Origin: Tsuneonella deserti
Lineage (GTDB): Bacteria > Pseudomonadota > Alphaproteobacteria > Sphingomonadales > Sphingomonadaceae
Direction: 5' to 3'
Assembly (NCBI RefSeq): GCF_014644315.1
Contig: NZ_BMKL01000001.1
Location: forward strand, 507,001-571,000
DNA: 64,000 nucleotides
The first letter of the stretch is position 1, and each line of letters begins with the position of its first letter. Both the position numbers and the translations under genes were made by a program. Of this stretch, positions 1-9,245 are shown one piece after another. Below the pieces are notes generated by a model, which did not search any database, was not told the DNA's origin, and saw only the letters and a program-made list of their open reading frames with translations.

Positions 1-169
1 GATGTCGACCACGGCCGAAGGCGTCGAGAGTGCCGAGGAAGCCGACATGATCCGCCGTCTCGGCTGCACCAAGATCCAGGGATATTACTTCGGCCGTCCG
101 ATGCCCGCCGAGGATGCGCTGCGGTTGTTCCGGCGCAGGCCCGCGGTTCCGGAGCGGCTGCGCGCCTGA
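1..169 (+). CDS. EAL-domain protein, C-terminal fragment (partial at window start)
   Basis: This is the last 55 or so residues of a protein whose start lies outside the window, read in the frame beginning at base 2. The residues TTAEGVES followed by LGCTKIQGYYFGRPMP match the end of the EAL cyclic-di-GMP phosphodiesterase fold, where TAEGVE and the QGY-(F)-x-RP motifs are conserved. Family members hydrolyse c-di-GMP to pGpG or act as degenerate c-di-GMP sensors. The catalytic ExL motif and any GGDEF, PAS or membrane domains would lie upstream, so activity cannot be judged. It converges on purQ with only 4 bp between the stop codons. Confidence 0.8.
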   Translation, partial: MSTTAEGVESAEEADMIRRLGCTKIQGYYFGRPMPAEDALRLFRRRPAVPERLRA

Positions 170-173
170 TCGT

Positions 174-851
174 TCAGGCGGCGACCAGCGCGTTCACCGC
201 GCTTTCGAACAATGCGCGCCCGTCGGTGCCGCCGAGCTCAGGCTCGATCGCGCGCTCCGGGTGCGGCATCATGCCCAGCACCGTGCCGCTGTCGTTGAGA
301 ATGCCGGCGATATCGTGCTGCGATCCGTTGCAGGCGTCGAGGTAGCGGAAGGCCACGCGTCCTTCGCCTTCAAGCCTGGCGAGCGTCTCGGCATCGGCGA
401 AATAGTTGCCGTCGTGGTGCGCGACCGGAAGGCTGATCGTCTGCCCTGCCTCGTAGCCGGCAGTAAAAAGCGACTGGCTGGTTTCGACCCTCAGTGGCGC
501 CGCGCGGCAGGTGAAGGTGAGCTGCGCGTTGCGCATCAACGCACCGGGAAGCAGGCCGGCTTCGGTGAGGACCTGGAACCCGTTGCACACGCCGAGCACC
601 GGCACCCCGCGATTGGCCGCGGCGACGACTGCGCGCATGATCGGGCTGCGGCTCGCGATCGCTCCGCAGCGCAAGTAGTCGCCATAGGAGAATCCACCCG
701 GAACGGCGATGAAGTCGAGGCCCGAGGGCAGGTCGCTGTCGCCGTGCCACACGCGCAGCGCGGCGGAACCCGAGACCTTTTCCAGCGCCACTGCCATGTC
801 CCGGTCGCAATTGGAGCCGGGGAAGGTGATCACGGCCGCGCGGAACGCCAT
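174..851 (-). CDS. purQ: Phosphoribosylformylglycinamidine synthase subunit PurQ (glutaminase)
   Basis: PurQ is the glutamine amidotransferase subunit of FGAM synthase in de novo purine synthesis; it releases ammonia from glutamine for conversion of FGAR to FGAM by PurL. The 225-residue protein opens with [13 protein letters not shown], carries the nucleophile elbow [11 protein letters not shown] (Cys89) and ends with the His/Glu motif MPHPERA, as expected for a class I amidotransferase. The start at 851 is chosen because an upstream in-frame Met would read into purS, and because this ATG overlaps the purS stop as ATGA. Cytoplasmic; partner of PurS and of a PurL encoded elsewhere. Confidence 0.96.
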   Translation of the reverse strand: MAFRAAVITFPGSNCDRDMAVALEKVSGSAALRVWHGDSDLPSGLDFIAVPGGFSYGDYLRCGAIASRSPIMRAVVAAANRGVPVLGVCNGFQVLTEAGLLPGALMRNAQLTFTCRAAPLRVETSQSLFTAGYEAGQTISLPVAHHDGNYFADAETLARLEGEGRVAFRYLDACNGSQHDIAGILNDSGTVLGMMPHPERAIEPELGGTDGRALFESAVNALVAA

Positions 852-1090
852 CACGCGGCCTCCAGCTTCTCGATGCGGTAGTTCTCGATCACCATGTTGG
901 CGAGCAGCTTGCGGCACATCTCGTCGAGCGCCGCGTCGGTCGTCTCGTCCGCAACCTCGAGATCGATCTCGCGGCCGATCCGGACGTCCTCGATCCCGGC
1001 GAAGCCCAGGCCTTCGAGCGCATGATGGACGGCGCGCCCTTGGGGATCGAGCACCCCAGGCTTGAGGCTGACGTGAACGCGGACTTTCAT
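851..1090 (-). CDS. purS: Phosphoribosylformylglycinamidine synthase subunit PurS
   Basis: A 79-residue small subunit of the three-part FGAM synthase. PurS dimers bridge PurL and PurQ and help channel ammonia. The sequence [18 protein letters not shown] is the classic PurS opening, and [19 protein letters not shown] follows the family pattern. The Met at 1090 is chosen over a Met 20 codons upstream because the intervening residues are Arg/Pro-rich and unlike the family. It is directly upstream of purQ with a 4-nt ATGA overlap, which implies coupled translation and equal subunit supply. Confidence 0.96.
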   Translation of the reverse strand: MKVRVHVSLKPGVLDPQGRAVHHALEGLGFAGIEDVRIGREIDLEVADETTDAALDEMCRKLLANMVIENYRIEKLEAA

Positions 1091-1168
1091 CGGACGGGCC
1101 CTTGGTTTGGCGGCGGGGAACCCGCGCAGCCTATGGCGAATACGGCGCAAAGGAACAAGGGGCGCGCG

Positions 1169-3985
1169 TCATTGTCTCGGGGCGGGTAGGGCCAGCACCT
1201 CGACGGCAGCGCCGAGACCGAGGTAGCGCGCTGCGGTCGCCTGCAATTCGATCGGGTCGATGGAGCGGATGACATCCTTTGCCGCAAGGAAGCGGCCGAT
1301 CCGGAAACCTTCGCTCTGAGCCCGCGCGGCAAGCTGGAGCCAGCCCGCGTTGCTCTTGAGGGCGTTGTCGTAGGATTCCAGCAGCGGGTGGCGCGCGCGT
1401 TCCAGCGTGTCGTCGCTCACCGGCTCACTCGCAAGGCGCGCGACGACCGAGGCGATCGCGGCTCGTGTCGCATCGAGGTCGGCCACGTCGACCGAGGCGG
1501 TCAGCGCGAACGTGCCGTAGCCCCGCCAAGCCCGCGAGGGTGCGCTGCGGACACCGGGCGAATAGGCCTTGCCCAGCTTTTCGCGGATCTCTTCCGTCAG
1601 TTCGATCTGGGCCACGCGCTCGAGCAGTTCGAGCCGCTGGACCTCCGCCGCGTCGCTGTCGTCCGTCGTGGGCCAGGTCAGGCGCACCAGCGCCTGGTCG
1701 GGCTCCCCGGTATGGAGGACGCTGCGCGGGGCCCGGTCGGCGGTGAAGGGCCGGTCGCGGGCATCCTCGCGCGGGAGGAAATCCGGTTCGCGGGCGGGGA
1801 GGGCGCCAAGCGTCTTGCCCACCAGGGCGATGGCTTCCTCTTCGTCGAGGTCGCCGACCAGCGCGAGTTCGATCGCTCCCCGCTCAAACCGGTCTGCGAG
1901 CGTATCGCGCAGATCGGCATAGCGCAGTTTCTGGTAGGCGATGCTCGGCTGGACCGTGAAGCGCGGGTCGTCGTCCGACAGGATCCCGCCGATCGCGGCA
2001 TCCAGCGCACTCGCCGGCGTCGCGTCCTTGCGCAGGAACCAGTTCGCCATCTCCCGCCGGTAACGGACCTCTCCTTCGCGGCGGAAACCGGGATCGGTGA
2101 GGGCGGCGGCCAGCAGGTCGAGCTGCAGCTCCAGATCGCGCGGAGTGGTGATTCCGCCGCTGACGAAAGTGTCGGCCCCGGACGCCAGGTTCAGGGAAAC
2201 CGAATGGCCGGCGAGCAGCGAGGTCAGCTCGTCCTGCGAATGCTTGCCCAACCCGCCCGATGGCAGGCTGCCGACCATCGCGGTGGCCAGCGGGCGCTCG
2301 GCAGTGGCGAGCAGGTCTCCGCCATCGAGATTGAGCTGGAAACGAATGCGGTCGGCTTCCAGGCTGGTGCGTTTGAGGTTGAGCCGCACACCGTTTGCGA
2401 AGCGCACCTCGCGGATGCCCGTGCGCGGCTCGACCGTGTCTGCGACGACCGTGCCGGGGGTGCCGAATTCGGTATAGGCGAAGGAGCCGGTGGGGGCGGC
2501 AGTGGGAGCGGATATCTTTTCGGCCATCAGCTCGTCCCACGCGGCGCGCAGGGCCTTTGCGCCCCCCTCGGGCGCGACCCGGCCCTGGAAGCGGATCAGC
2601 GGATCGTCCAGCGGCGCGGCGTCGGCCCTGAGCGCAGCCAGAACTGCCTCGGGGGTGATCGCCGGGGCGAATTCCTCAAACCGTTCAAGCGCGCTCCTGG
2701 GGGTGGCCGGCACCAGGTCGTTATCGAGCAGCTGCTCGACAGCGTTTACCAGGACGGCGTTGCTGCGCGTGTCTGCCGACCGCGCGGCGTTCTCCTGCGC
2801 TTGCCGGTTTCGCGCGACCTGCTCGGCCATTTCGGCCGGCGAGAACCCGTAGGCGAGCGCGCGCCGCCACTCGCGCACCGCTGCGACCAGGCCCTGCCGC
2901 CACTTGCCATCGAGCGCGTCGACGATGAAATTGGTCGCGCGCCCTTCCTTGAAGATGTGGCCCGTCCCGAAACCCGCACCGCGGTAGGGCGCATCCTCGC
3001 TGCGGGCGATCGTCTCAAGCCTCCGGTTGATCGCCGCATAGCCGATCCCTTCGAGCAGGTTCTGGCGCCGCTGTGCCACCGTGTCGGGTTCATCGGTCCA
3101 CGGCGAGAGACTTGTCACGGTCACTCGCTCTGACAGCGCCGGGTCGAGGTATATGTCGGTTTCGCCGCGGCGGCCCAGGTTCACTGGACCAGCATCGGGC
3201 TCCGCTGGCGCGGGCGGGCCGGACCAGTCGCCGAAACGGGCCCGGATGGCGGCTTCCACCTGCGGCACGTCGATCGCGCCCACCACCACCAGCACCGCGT
3301 TCGACGGCACGTAGGCGCGGCGGTAGAAGCCGCGCAAGCGGGCCGCGTCGGCCGCCTGCAGCGTCTCCTCCGTGCCGATGGGCAGGCGCTGCGGGTAGCG
3401 CGCACCGGGCGCCACGAACGCCCACTCGTCCTCGGTCTCCTTGAGCGCGTAGTTCGTCCGGTCGCGCTTTTCGGCCAGCACGACGCCGCGTTCGCGCGCG
3501 ATGGCCGCGTCGGACAAGGTCAGCTCGCTCGCAGTTTCGCGCATCAGCATCAGTGCCGTGTCGAGAAGCTTCGGATCGGCACGCGGCAGGTCTAGCTTGT
3601 AAGTGGTGCTCTCGAACCCGGTCGAAGCGTTGGTGTCTGCGCCGAAAGCGAGTCCCTCGCGCTCGAGCAGCTTCACCATCTCGCCCTCGGGCACATGAGC
3701 CGAGCCATTGAAGGCCATGTGCTCGACGAAGTGCGCGAGCCCGCGTTCTTGGTCAGTTTCCTCGAGCGAGCCCGAGCCGATCCGCAGGCGGACCAGGACC
3801 GTCCCCTCCGGCGTATGGTTCTCTCGCAGGACGTAGCGCATCCCGTTGGGGAGCGTCCCGAAGGTGAAAGCCGGATCGACCGGAACGTCGCTCGTTTCGA
3901 AGGCCCAGGCGGGCGGGCCCGACTGTTCCGCGTGGGCCGGGTAGGCGAGAAAAGCCGCAAGTACGAACAGGATGGTGCGGTGCAT
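1169..3985 (-). CDS. M16 family zinc peptidase (pitrilysin/insulinase-like), secreted
   Basis: A 938-residue protein with a Sec signal peptide (MHRTILFVLAAFLAYPAHA) and the inverted zinc motif HFVEH (His85, Glu88, His89) of the M16 metallopeptidases. A downstream GVVLAEKR stretch supplies the expected third zinc ligand region. The length fits the duplicated active plus inactive M16 domain layout of periplasmic pitrilysin-like enzymes. The start at 3985 is chosen because it opens the signal peptide and is preceded by AAGGAGAG; translation from farther upstream would overlap the divergent lipid kinase gene. It lies between purC and purS but has no obvious link to purine synthesis. The substrate is unknown. 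A second M16 gene is at 43876. Confidence 0.9.
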   Translation of the reverse strand: MHRTILFVLAAFLAYPAHAEQSGPPAWAFETSDVPVDPAFTFGTLPNGMRYVLRENHTPEGTVLVRLRIGSGSLEETDQERGLAHFVEHMAFNGSAHVPEGEMVKLLEREGLAFGADTNASTGFESTTYKLDLPRADPKLLDTALMLMRETASELTLSDAAIARERGVVLAEKRDRTNYALKETEDEWAFVAPGARYPQRLPIGTEETLQAADAARLRGFYRRAYVPSNAVLVVVGAIDVPQVEAAIRARFGDWSGPPAPAEPDAGPVNLGRRGETDIYLDPALSERVTVTSLSPWTDEPDTVAQRRQNLLEGIGYAAINRRLETIARSEDAPYRGAGFGTGHIFKEGRATNFIVDALDGKWRQGLVAAVREWRRALAYGFSPAEMAEQVARNRQAQENAARSADTRSNAVLVNAVEQLLDNDLVPATPRSALERFEEFAPAITPEAVLAALRADAAPLDDPLIRFQGRVAPEGGAKALRAAWDELMAEKISAPTAAPTGSFAYTEFGTPGTVVADTVEPRTGIREVRFANGVRLNLKRTSLEADRIRFQLNLDGGDLLATAERPLATAMVGSLPSGGLGKHSQDELTSLLAGHSVSLNLASGADTFVSGGITTPRDLELQLDLLAAALTDPGFRREGEVRYRREMANWFLRKDATPASALDAAIGGILSDDDPRFTVQPSIAYQKLRYADLRDTLADRFERGAIELALVGDLDEEEAIALVGKTLGALPAREPDFLPREDARDRPFTADRAPRSVLHTGEPDQALVRLTWPTTDDSDAAEVQRLELLERVAQIELTEEIREKLGKAYSPGVRSAPSRAWRGYGTFALTASVDVADLDATRAAIASVVARLASEPVSDDTLERARHPLLESYDNALKSNAGWLQLAARAQSEGFRIGRFLAAKDVIRSIDPIELQATAARYLGLGAAVEVLALPAPRQ

Positions 3986-4031
3986 CCGCTCTCCTTGCCG
4001 CGACATGCTGAACCGGGCAACAACCGCCCTG

Positions 4032-4910
4032 ATGAACCTCGACCTCGTGTACAATCCGGCCGCTGGCAGCTTTCGTCCGGCAAGGCTGGCGGAGCTGGTC
4101 CGCGCGTTCGAGGGACGGGGAGCGACGGTCGCAGCCTTGCCGACCGCGGCCGAGGGCGTGCGCCTTTCGGGTTCGGCCGACCTCGTGTGCGTCCACGGCG
4201 GCGACGGGACGCTGCGCGACACCGTGCAGGCGCTGGGTGCGCGCGCGGGGGAGGTGCCGCTGTGCATCGCGCCGGCGGGCACGATCAATCTCGTCGCGCG
4301 CGAACTCGGCTATGGCCGCGATCCGGAAGCGCTGGCGGAACAGGTCATGGCGGCATGGCGGCGGGGCCCTGAAACCTGGGTCAGGGCACCGCTTTATGCC
4401 CTGGGCGACCTGCCGGTCGTCTCATGCCTGTCCATCGGGCCGGACAGCCACGCCGTCGCGCGCGTTTCGTCCGCGCTCAAGCGGCGGATCGGGCGCTTCG
4501 CCTACGTGGTGGCGATGCTGCAGGTCCTGCGCCAATGGCCGCGCCAGGCGATGGCGCTGTCGGGCGAGCTGGCCGATGGCACCCCCTTCACCTGCGAGGG
4601 GGCGGCTGTGATCGTCAGTCACGGCGCGCTGTTCGCCGGACCTTTCCGATTGTCGCCCAACGCGGCTCTCGCAGCGGATTCGGTGGAACTGATCGTCCTC
4701 AACCGGCCTTCGCGACGCGGGGTCGCGCTGTTCACCGCGGCGGCGTTCGCGGGCTGGCCCCTCGACCGCCTGGGCCTTGCAACCTTCCGCAGCGTGCGCC
4801 GGGTGGCGTTCGACCGCTGCGTTAGCCCGGTACAGGTCGACGGCGATCACATGCCCGATTGCGCCTATGCCATCGGGCCGACCGGGATGACGCTGCGCTA
4901 CGTGATCTGA
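4032..4910 (+). CDS. Diacylglycerol kinase-like lipid kinase (DAGK catalytic domain)
   Basis: A 292-residue protein of the DAGK/YegS/sphingosine kinase family, which phosphorylates a lipid hydroxyl using ATP. It opens with LVYNPAAGS, the usual first strand and nucleotide loop, and carries the hallmark VCVHGGDGTLRD; the region around IAPAGTINLVARELG matches the family's PxGTxNxxAR motif. The C-terminal half has the expected beta-sandwich with QVDGDHMP. The start at 4032 places the family's first beta strand at the N-terminus; ATG 4005 is an alternative, and neither has a strong ribosome-binding site. The gene is divergent from the M16 peptidase with only about 46 bp between starts. In a sphingolipid-containing sphingomonad a sphingoid-base substrate is possible, but this is inference. 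Confidence 0.85.
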   Translation: MNLDLVYNPAAGSFRPARLAELVRAFEGRGATVAALPTAAEGVRLSGSADLVCVHGGDGTLRDTVQALGARAGEVPLCIAPAGTINLVARELGYGRDPEALAEQVMAAWRRGPETWVRAPLYALGDLPVVSCLSIGPDSHAVARVSSALKRRIGRFAYVVAMLQVLRQWPRQAMALSGELADGTPFTCEGAAVIVSHGALFAGPFRLSPNAALAADSVELIVLNRPSRRGVALFTAAAFAGWPLDRLGLATFRSVRRVAFDRCVSPVQVDGDHMPDCAYAIGPTGMTLRYVI

Positions 4911-4914
4911 GCGG

Positions 4915-5718
4915 TCACTTTTTCGGCTTGGGAGACGTCCGCAGGCGCGAGCGGTGGGCGCTCATGTCGAATACCTCGCCCGGCGTGTTGTCGTCCTGCA
5001 GCAGGCCGAGCCGGCGGGCGACTTCCTGGTAAGCCTGCTCCTCGCCGCCGAGATCGCGGCGGAATCGGTCCTTGTCGAGCTTTTCGCCGGTGGCGATGTC
5101 CCACAGGCGGCACCCATCGGGGCTGATCTCGTCGGCCAGGATCGTGCGGCTGAAATCGCCGTCCCAGATGCGCCCGAATTCGATCTTGAAGTCGATCAGG
5201 CGGATGCCGATCGCGGCAAACATGCCGCACATGAAATCGTTGATGCGGATCGCCATCGACGAGATGTCCTGCATCTCTTCGTGGCTCGCCCAGTTGAAGC
5301 AGGCGATTTCCTCCTCGGAGACAAACGGATCGCCCAGCGCGTCGTCCTTGTAGCAGTATTCGATCAGCGTGTGCGGCAGCGGCTCGCCTTCCTCGATGCC
5401 GAGGCGCTTGGTCAGCGACCCGGCGGCGACGTTGCGCACGATCACCTCGATCGGGATGATCTCGACCTGCCGCACCAGCTGCTCGCGCATGTTGAGCCGG
5501 CGGATGAAGTGCGTCGGGATGCCGATGTGCGCGAGCCGGGTGAAGACGTGCTCGCTGATCCGGTTGTTTATCACGCCCTTGCCGTTGATCGTGCCCTTCT
5601 TCTGGGCGTTGAAGGCGGTGGCATCGTCCTTGAAGTACTGGATCAGCGTGCCCGGCTCGGGACCTTCGTAAAGGATCTTGGCCTTGCCTTCGTAAACCTG
5701 GCGGCGGCGGGATGACAT
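4915..5718 (-). CDS. purC: Phosphoribosylaminoimidazole-succinocarboxamide synthase (SAICAR synthetase)
   Basis: PurC condenses CAIR with aspartate, using ATP, to give SAICAR in purine synthesis. The 267-residue protein begins [19 protein letters not shown], contains [16 protein letters not shown] and the diagnostic IDFKIEFGR motif followed by [12 protein letters not shown], all standard for bacterial PurC. The start at 5718 is preceded by GAAGGAAG at suitable spacing and removes 38 upstream codons unlike the family. Its stop lies 4 bp from that of the convergent lipid kinase gene. With purS and purQ nearby on the same strand it forms a loose purine cluster interrupted by the M16 gene. Confidence 0.97.
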   Translation of the reverse strand: MSSRRRQVYEGKAKILYEGPEPGTLIQYFKDDATAFNAQKKGTINGKGVINNRISEHVFTRLAHIGIPTHFIRRLNMREQLVRQVEIIPIEVIVRNVAAGSLTKRLGIEEGEPLPHTLIEYCYKDDALGDPFVSEEEIACFNWASHEEMQDISSMAIRINDFMCGMFAAIGIRLIDFKIEFGRIWDGDFSRTILADEISPDGCRLWDIATGEKLDKDRFRRDLGGEEQAYQEVARRLGLLQDDNTPGEVFDMSAHRSRLRTSPKPKK

Positions 5719-5863
5719 GGTGCGCTTCCTTCGGGAGCCGTGAAATAGACGCGCGCCGGCGGGCGGGTCGCGGTGACGCGCGCGGCCGGGGCCGGTGGCG
5801 GGGGCCATAGGCAAAAGCCGGTGCGAAAGCAATTGCGCGGGGCGGGCGCTTCCGGCGGGAGCG

Positions 5864-6553
5864 TCAGACCGGTTCGAGCGCGTAGCCTGCCGATCGCAGG
5901 GTGCGCACCGGGTCCTCTGCGCCAGGCACCGCGATGGCCACGCGAAGGCGCCGGATGTGAACGTCCACGGTCCGCTCGCTGACGTCGCTTTCGCGGCCCC
6001 ATACGGCGTCGAGCAACTGGCTGCGCGAGAACACGCGCGAAGGATGCTCCATCAGATGCTTGAGCAGCCGGAACTCTGTCGGTCCGAGGCGGAGCTGGCT
6101 GCTGCGCCGTTCCACCCGGTGCGCGACCGGATCGAGGCTCAGGTCCCCGACGACCAGCGTCTCGCCGGCCAGCGCGGGCCGCACGCGGCGCAGGACGGCG
6201 GCAACCCGGGCGAGCAGCTCGCGCGGGGAAAACGGCTTGGTCAGGTAGTCGTCCGCGCCCGTCTCGAGGCCGCGCACCCGGTCTTCCTCTGCCTCGCGCG
6301 CGGTGAGCATGATTATCGGCACCCGCGCGGTTGCCGGGTCGCGGCGCAGCCGGCGGCAGACCTCGATCCCGCTGGTGCCTTCGATCATCCAGTCGAGGAT
6401 GACGAGATCCGGAGTCTCCTCGGCAGCGAGCATGAGCGCCTCATCGCCATCGGCGGTCGCGCTGACCTCGTAGCCTTCCTGCTCGAACCGAAATTCGAGC
6501 AGTTCGGCGAGCGAGGCGTCGTCCTCGACCAGCAGGAGCCTGGGCGCGGGCAT
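5864..6553 (-). CDS. phoB: Phosphate regulon response regulator PhoB
   Basis: A 229-residue OmpR/PhoB-type transcription factor. The receiver domain (about 1-120) shows the acidic pair Glu10-Asp11-Asp12, phospho-acceptor Asp54 in LVILDWM, and the Lys of the KPF motif. The C-terminal winged helix includes [16 protein letters not shown] and [10 protein letters not shown]. Phosphorylated by PhoR, PhoB binds Pho boxes such as the one found before pstS at 11726-11743. It is the last gene of the pst operon, 3 bp after phoU. The gene order phoR first and phoB last differs from the adjacent phoBR pair of Escherichia coli. Confidence 0.95.
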   Translation of the reverse strand: MPAPRLLLVEDDASLAELLEFRFEQEGYEVSATADGDEALMLAAEETPDLVILDWMIEGTSGIEVCRRLRRDPATARVPIIMLTAREAEEDRVRGLETGADDYLTKPFSPRELLARVAAVLRRVRPALAGETLVVGDLSLDPVAHRVERRSSQLRLGPTEFRLLKHLMEHPSRVFSRSQLLDAVWGRESDVSERTVDVHIRRLRVAIAVPGAEDPVRTLRSAGYALEPV

Positions 6554-6556
6554 GGC

Positions 6557-7219
6557 TCAGGGATCGGGCGGGTAGGTGCCGAGAGCGGCGAAGTGGACCA
6601 TTTCGGCGACGTTGGTCGCATGATCGCCGATGCGCTCGAGATTGCGGGCGATGAACAACAACTGGGCAGCGGTGCTGATGGTCGCCGGGTTCTCGACCAT
6701 GAAGCTGACGAGGTTGCGGAAGATGCTGTCGTAGAAGGCGTCCACCTTGTCGTCGCGCTCGATCACCTCGAGCGCGAGGACCGGATCGCGCGCGGCGAAG
6801 GCGGTGAGGACGTCATGCACCATCGATGCGGCGATGTCGGCCATCGCGGGAAGCAGAGTCATCGGTTCGAACGGCCCGCGCCGGTCGATGCCGCCGACGC
6901 GCTTGGCGATGTTCTTGGCGTAGTCCCCGATCCGTTCGACCACGCCGCCGATCTTGAGCGCGGCGATGATCTCGCGCAGGTCATCCGCCATCGGGGCGCG
7001 CAGGGCGATTGTGCGGATCGCCAGCGCATCGACCTGCGCCTCCAGCGCGTCGAGTTGCTTGTCGCGCGCGACCACCCCTTTGGCAAGCTCCTCGTCGCCC
7101 TTGATGAGCGCCTGCATCGCCTCGCTGATCGAAAGCTCCGCCAGACCGCCCATCTCCGCGATCAGGCCGCGCAGGCGGGTAATGTCCTCGTCGAACGCCT
7201 TGACGGTGTGCTCAGCCAT
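6557..7219 (-). CDS. phoU: Phosphate signalling complex protein PhoU
   Basis: A 220-residue all-helical protein with the two three-helix PhoU repeats. The first half contains EAMQALIKGDEELAKGVV and IALRAPMADDLREIIAALK; the second contains ERDDKVDAFYDSIFRNLVSFM and ARNLERIGDHATNVAEM. The E/D-x-x-D metal-binding signatures of the family are seen in both halves (RIGDYAKNIAKR, RIGDHATNVAE). PhoU damps PhoR signalling when phosphate is plentiful, through contact with PstB and PhoR. It sits 2 bp after pstB and 3 bp before phoB, so it is co-translated with both. Confidence 0.95.
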   Translation of the reverse strand: MAEHTVKAFDEDITRLRGLIAEMGGLAELSISEAMQALIKGDEELAKGVVARDKQLDALEAQVDALAIRTIALRAPMADDLREIIAALKIGGVVERIGDYAKNIAKRVGGIDRRGPFEPMTLLPAMADIAASMVHDVLTAFAARDPVLALEVIERDDKVDAFYDSIFRNLVSFMVENPATISTAAQLLFIARNLERIGDHATNVAEMVHFAALGTYPPDP

Positions 7220-7221
7220 GA

Positions 7222-8004
7222 TCAGCCGTACCTTCCGGTGATGTAGTCCTTGGTCCGCTCCTCGCGGGGATTGGTGAAGATGTCAGAGGTGTGGCCGTAT
7301 TCGACCATCTTGCCCAGGTGGAAGAACGCGGTCCGCTGCGACACGCGCGCGGCCTGCTGCATCGAGTGGGTGACGATGACAATCGCGTAGCGGCCGCGCA
7401 GCTCGTCGATCAGCTCCTCGATCCGGGCGGTCGCGATCGGATCGAGCGCCGAGCATGGCTCGTCCATCAGGATCACCTCGGGCTGCACGGCGATGGCGCG
7501 GGCGATGCACAGGCGCTGCTGCTGGCCGCCGGAAAGCGCGGTGCCGGAATCGGACAGCCGGTCCTTCACTTCGTCCCACAGGCCGGCGCGGCGAAGCGAT
7601 TTCTCGACGATGGCGTCCAGTTCGCTCTTGCCTTCGGCGAGGCCGTGGATGCGCGGGCCGTAGGCGATGTTCTCGTAGATCGACTTGGGGAACGGGTTGG
7701 GCTTCTGGAAAACCATCCCTACTCGCGCGCGCAGCTGCACGACATCCATCTTCGACCGGTAGATATCCTCTCCGTCGAGCTCGATGCAGCCTTCCACCCG
7801 CGCGCCCGGGATGGTGTCGTTCATCCGGTTCAATGCGCGCAGGAAAGTGGACTTGCCGCAGCCCGAGGGGCCGATGAAAGCGATCACGTATTCGCTGTGG
7901 ATGTCGATCGAAACCGAATCCACCGCCTGCTTCGCGCCATAGAACACCGACACGTCGCGCGTGCGCATCTTGGCTTCGGGGGAGGGATTCGTCTCGGTCA
8001 CCAT
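7222..8004 (-). CDS. pstB: Phosphate ABC transporter ATP-binding protein PstB
   Basis: A 260-residue cytoplasmic ATPase of the high-affinity phosphate importer. Walker A is GPSGCGKST, the Q-loop region is [17 protein letters not shown] (a PstB hallmark), the signature is LSGGQQQRL and Walker B is VILMDEP. The start at 8004 gives [12 protein letters not shown] and overlaps the end of pstA by 7 nt; upstream Mets would lie deep inside pstA. The C-terminus [23 protein letters not shown] is the typical PstB ending. Confidence 0.97.
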   Translation of the reverse strand: MVTETNPSPEAKMRTRDVSVFYGAKQAVDSVSIDIHSEYVIAFIGPSGCGKSTFLRALNRMNDTIPGARVEGCIELDGEDIYRSKMDVVQLRARVGMVFQKPNPFPKSIYENIAYGPRIHGLAEGKSELDAIVEKSLRRAGLWDEVKDRLSDSGTALSGGQQQRLCIARAIAVQPEVILMDEPCSALDPIATARIEELIDELRGRYAIVIVTHSMQQAARVSQRTAFFHLGKMVEYGHTSDIFTNPREERTKDYITGRYG

Positions 8005-9245
8005 TTCTTCTCGAACTTGTTGCGCAGGTAGATCGCCACCCCGTTCATCAGCAGCAGGAACAGCAATAGCACGATGATCGCCGCGCTGGTGCGCTCGACG
8101 AAGCCGCGGTCGATTTCGTCCGACCACAGGAAGATCTGCACCGGCAGCACGGTAGCCGGATCGGTGAAACCGCCCGGCGGCGTGGCGACGAAGGCGCGCA
8201 TGCCGATCATCAGCAGCGGCGCCGTTTCGCCCAGCGCGCGGGCCATGCCGATGATCGTGCCGGTGAGGATGCCGGGAAGCGCCAGCGGCAGGACATGGTG
8301 GAACACCACCTGCACCGGCGAGGCGCCCAGCGCCATAGCGCCGTCGCGGATCGAGGGCGGCACCGCCTTGATCGCGTTACGGCCCGCGATCACAATCACC
8401 GGCATCGTCATCAGCGCGAGCGTCATGCCGCCGATCAGCGGTGCAGAGCGCATGTGGGGGAACAGGCCGAGAAACAGCGCGAGACCGAGCAGGCCGAAGA
8501 TGATCGAAGGGACCGCTGCAAGGTTATTGATCGACACCTCGATCAGGTCGGTCCAGCGATTCCGCGGCGCATATTCCTCAAGGTAGAGCGCTGCCAGCAC
8601 GCCGATCGGGAAGGCGAGGGCAAGGGTGACGATCATCGTCAGGATCGACCCCTTGAGCGCGCCCCAGATGCCCACCTGCTGCGGGTCGGTCGCGTCCGAG
8701 CGCGCGAGGAAACCGCTGTCGAAGCCGGTAGCGAGCTGGCCCTTGGCCTCGAGCGAGCGGGCAAGAGGTTGCAACTCGCGGTGTCCGTCGCCGCGCAGGG
8801 CTGCGGCGAGGCTCTCTGTCACAGGCAGTTCGAAAACGTGGCGGCCCTGTAGCAGCGAGGGGTCGGCGGCGATCTTCTCCGCGACGATCCGCCACCCCTG
8901 CGGATTGATCTCGCCAGCCGCCGCCTTGCCCAGCGCACGTTCGGCGCTGAACGAGACGACATCCGCCAGGCCTTGGCCCTCGAGCGCGCGGACGATGGCG
9001 TCCGTGTCGGAAACGCCAGCAGGCACATTGAGCGCCACCGAGGCAAAATCGACCGGCACCTGCAAGGTGGCGCGCTGGAAGCCGCCGATGCCGTTGAAGG
9101 TCATCGTCGCGAGCAGGAACACCAGCACCGCCACCGAGAACAGGATCGCTCCCAGTCCCGCCAGCCTGAACCGTCGCTCGGCCGCATAGCGCTTCTTCAG
9201 CCGCGCTTCGAAGGCGGGCGAGCGGGTGGTGCCGGTGCTATTCAT
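7998..9245 (-). CDS. pstA: Phosphate ABC transporter permease PstA (long form)
   Basis: A 415-residue inner-membrane permease. After one N-terminal membrane segment (about residues 27-50) comes a periplasmic insert of roughly 130 residues before the five-helix permease core, as in alphaproteobacterial PstA proteins carrying the DUF3333 region. The core includes the EAA-type cytoplasmic loop [20 protein letters not shown], which docks PstB. The gene overlaps pstC by 8 nt and pstB by 7 nt, consistent with coupled synthesis of the complex. Confidence 0.94.
   Translation of the reverse strand: MNSTGTTRSPAFEARLKKRYAAERRFRLAGLGAILFSVAVLVFLLATMTFNGIGGFQRATLQVPVDFASVALNVPAGVSDTDAIVRALEGQGLADVVSFSAERALGKAAAGEINPQGWRIVAEKIAADPSLLQGRHVFELPVTESLAAALRGDGHRELQPLARSLEAKGQLATGFDSGFLARSDATDPQQVGIWGALKGSILTMIVTLALAFPIGVLAALYLEEYAPRNRWTDLIEVSINNLAAVPSIIFGLLGLALFLGLFPHMRSAPLIGGMTLALMTMPVIVIAGRNAIKAVPPSIRDGAMALGASPVQVVFHHVLPLALPGILTGTIIGMARALGETAPLLMIGMRAFVATPPGGFTDPATVLPVQIFLWSDEIDRGFVERTSAAIIVLLLFLLLMNGVAIYLRNKFEKKW

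Noticed and set aside
1388..3133. Long plus-strand open frame opposite the M16 peptidase gene
   Set aside because: GC-rich codon bias leaves long open frames on the opposite strand. The protein is Arg/Gly-rich, has no motifs, and the minus strand has a clear peptidase.
5795..7246. 483-codon plus-strand frame opposite phoB and phoU
   Set aside because: Both minus-strand genes have full family motifs; this frame is their shadow.
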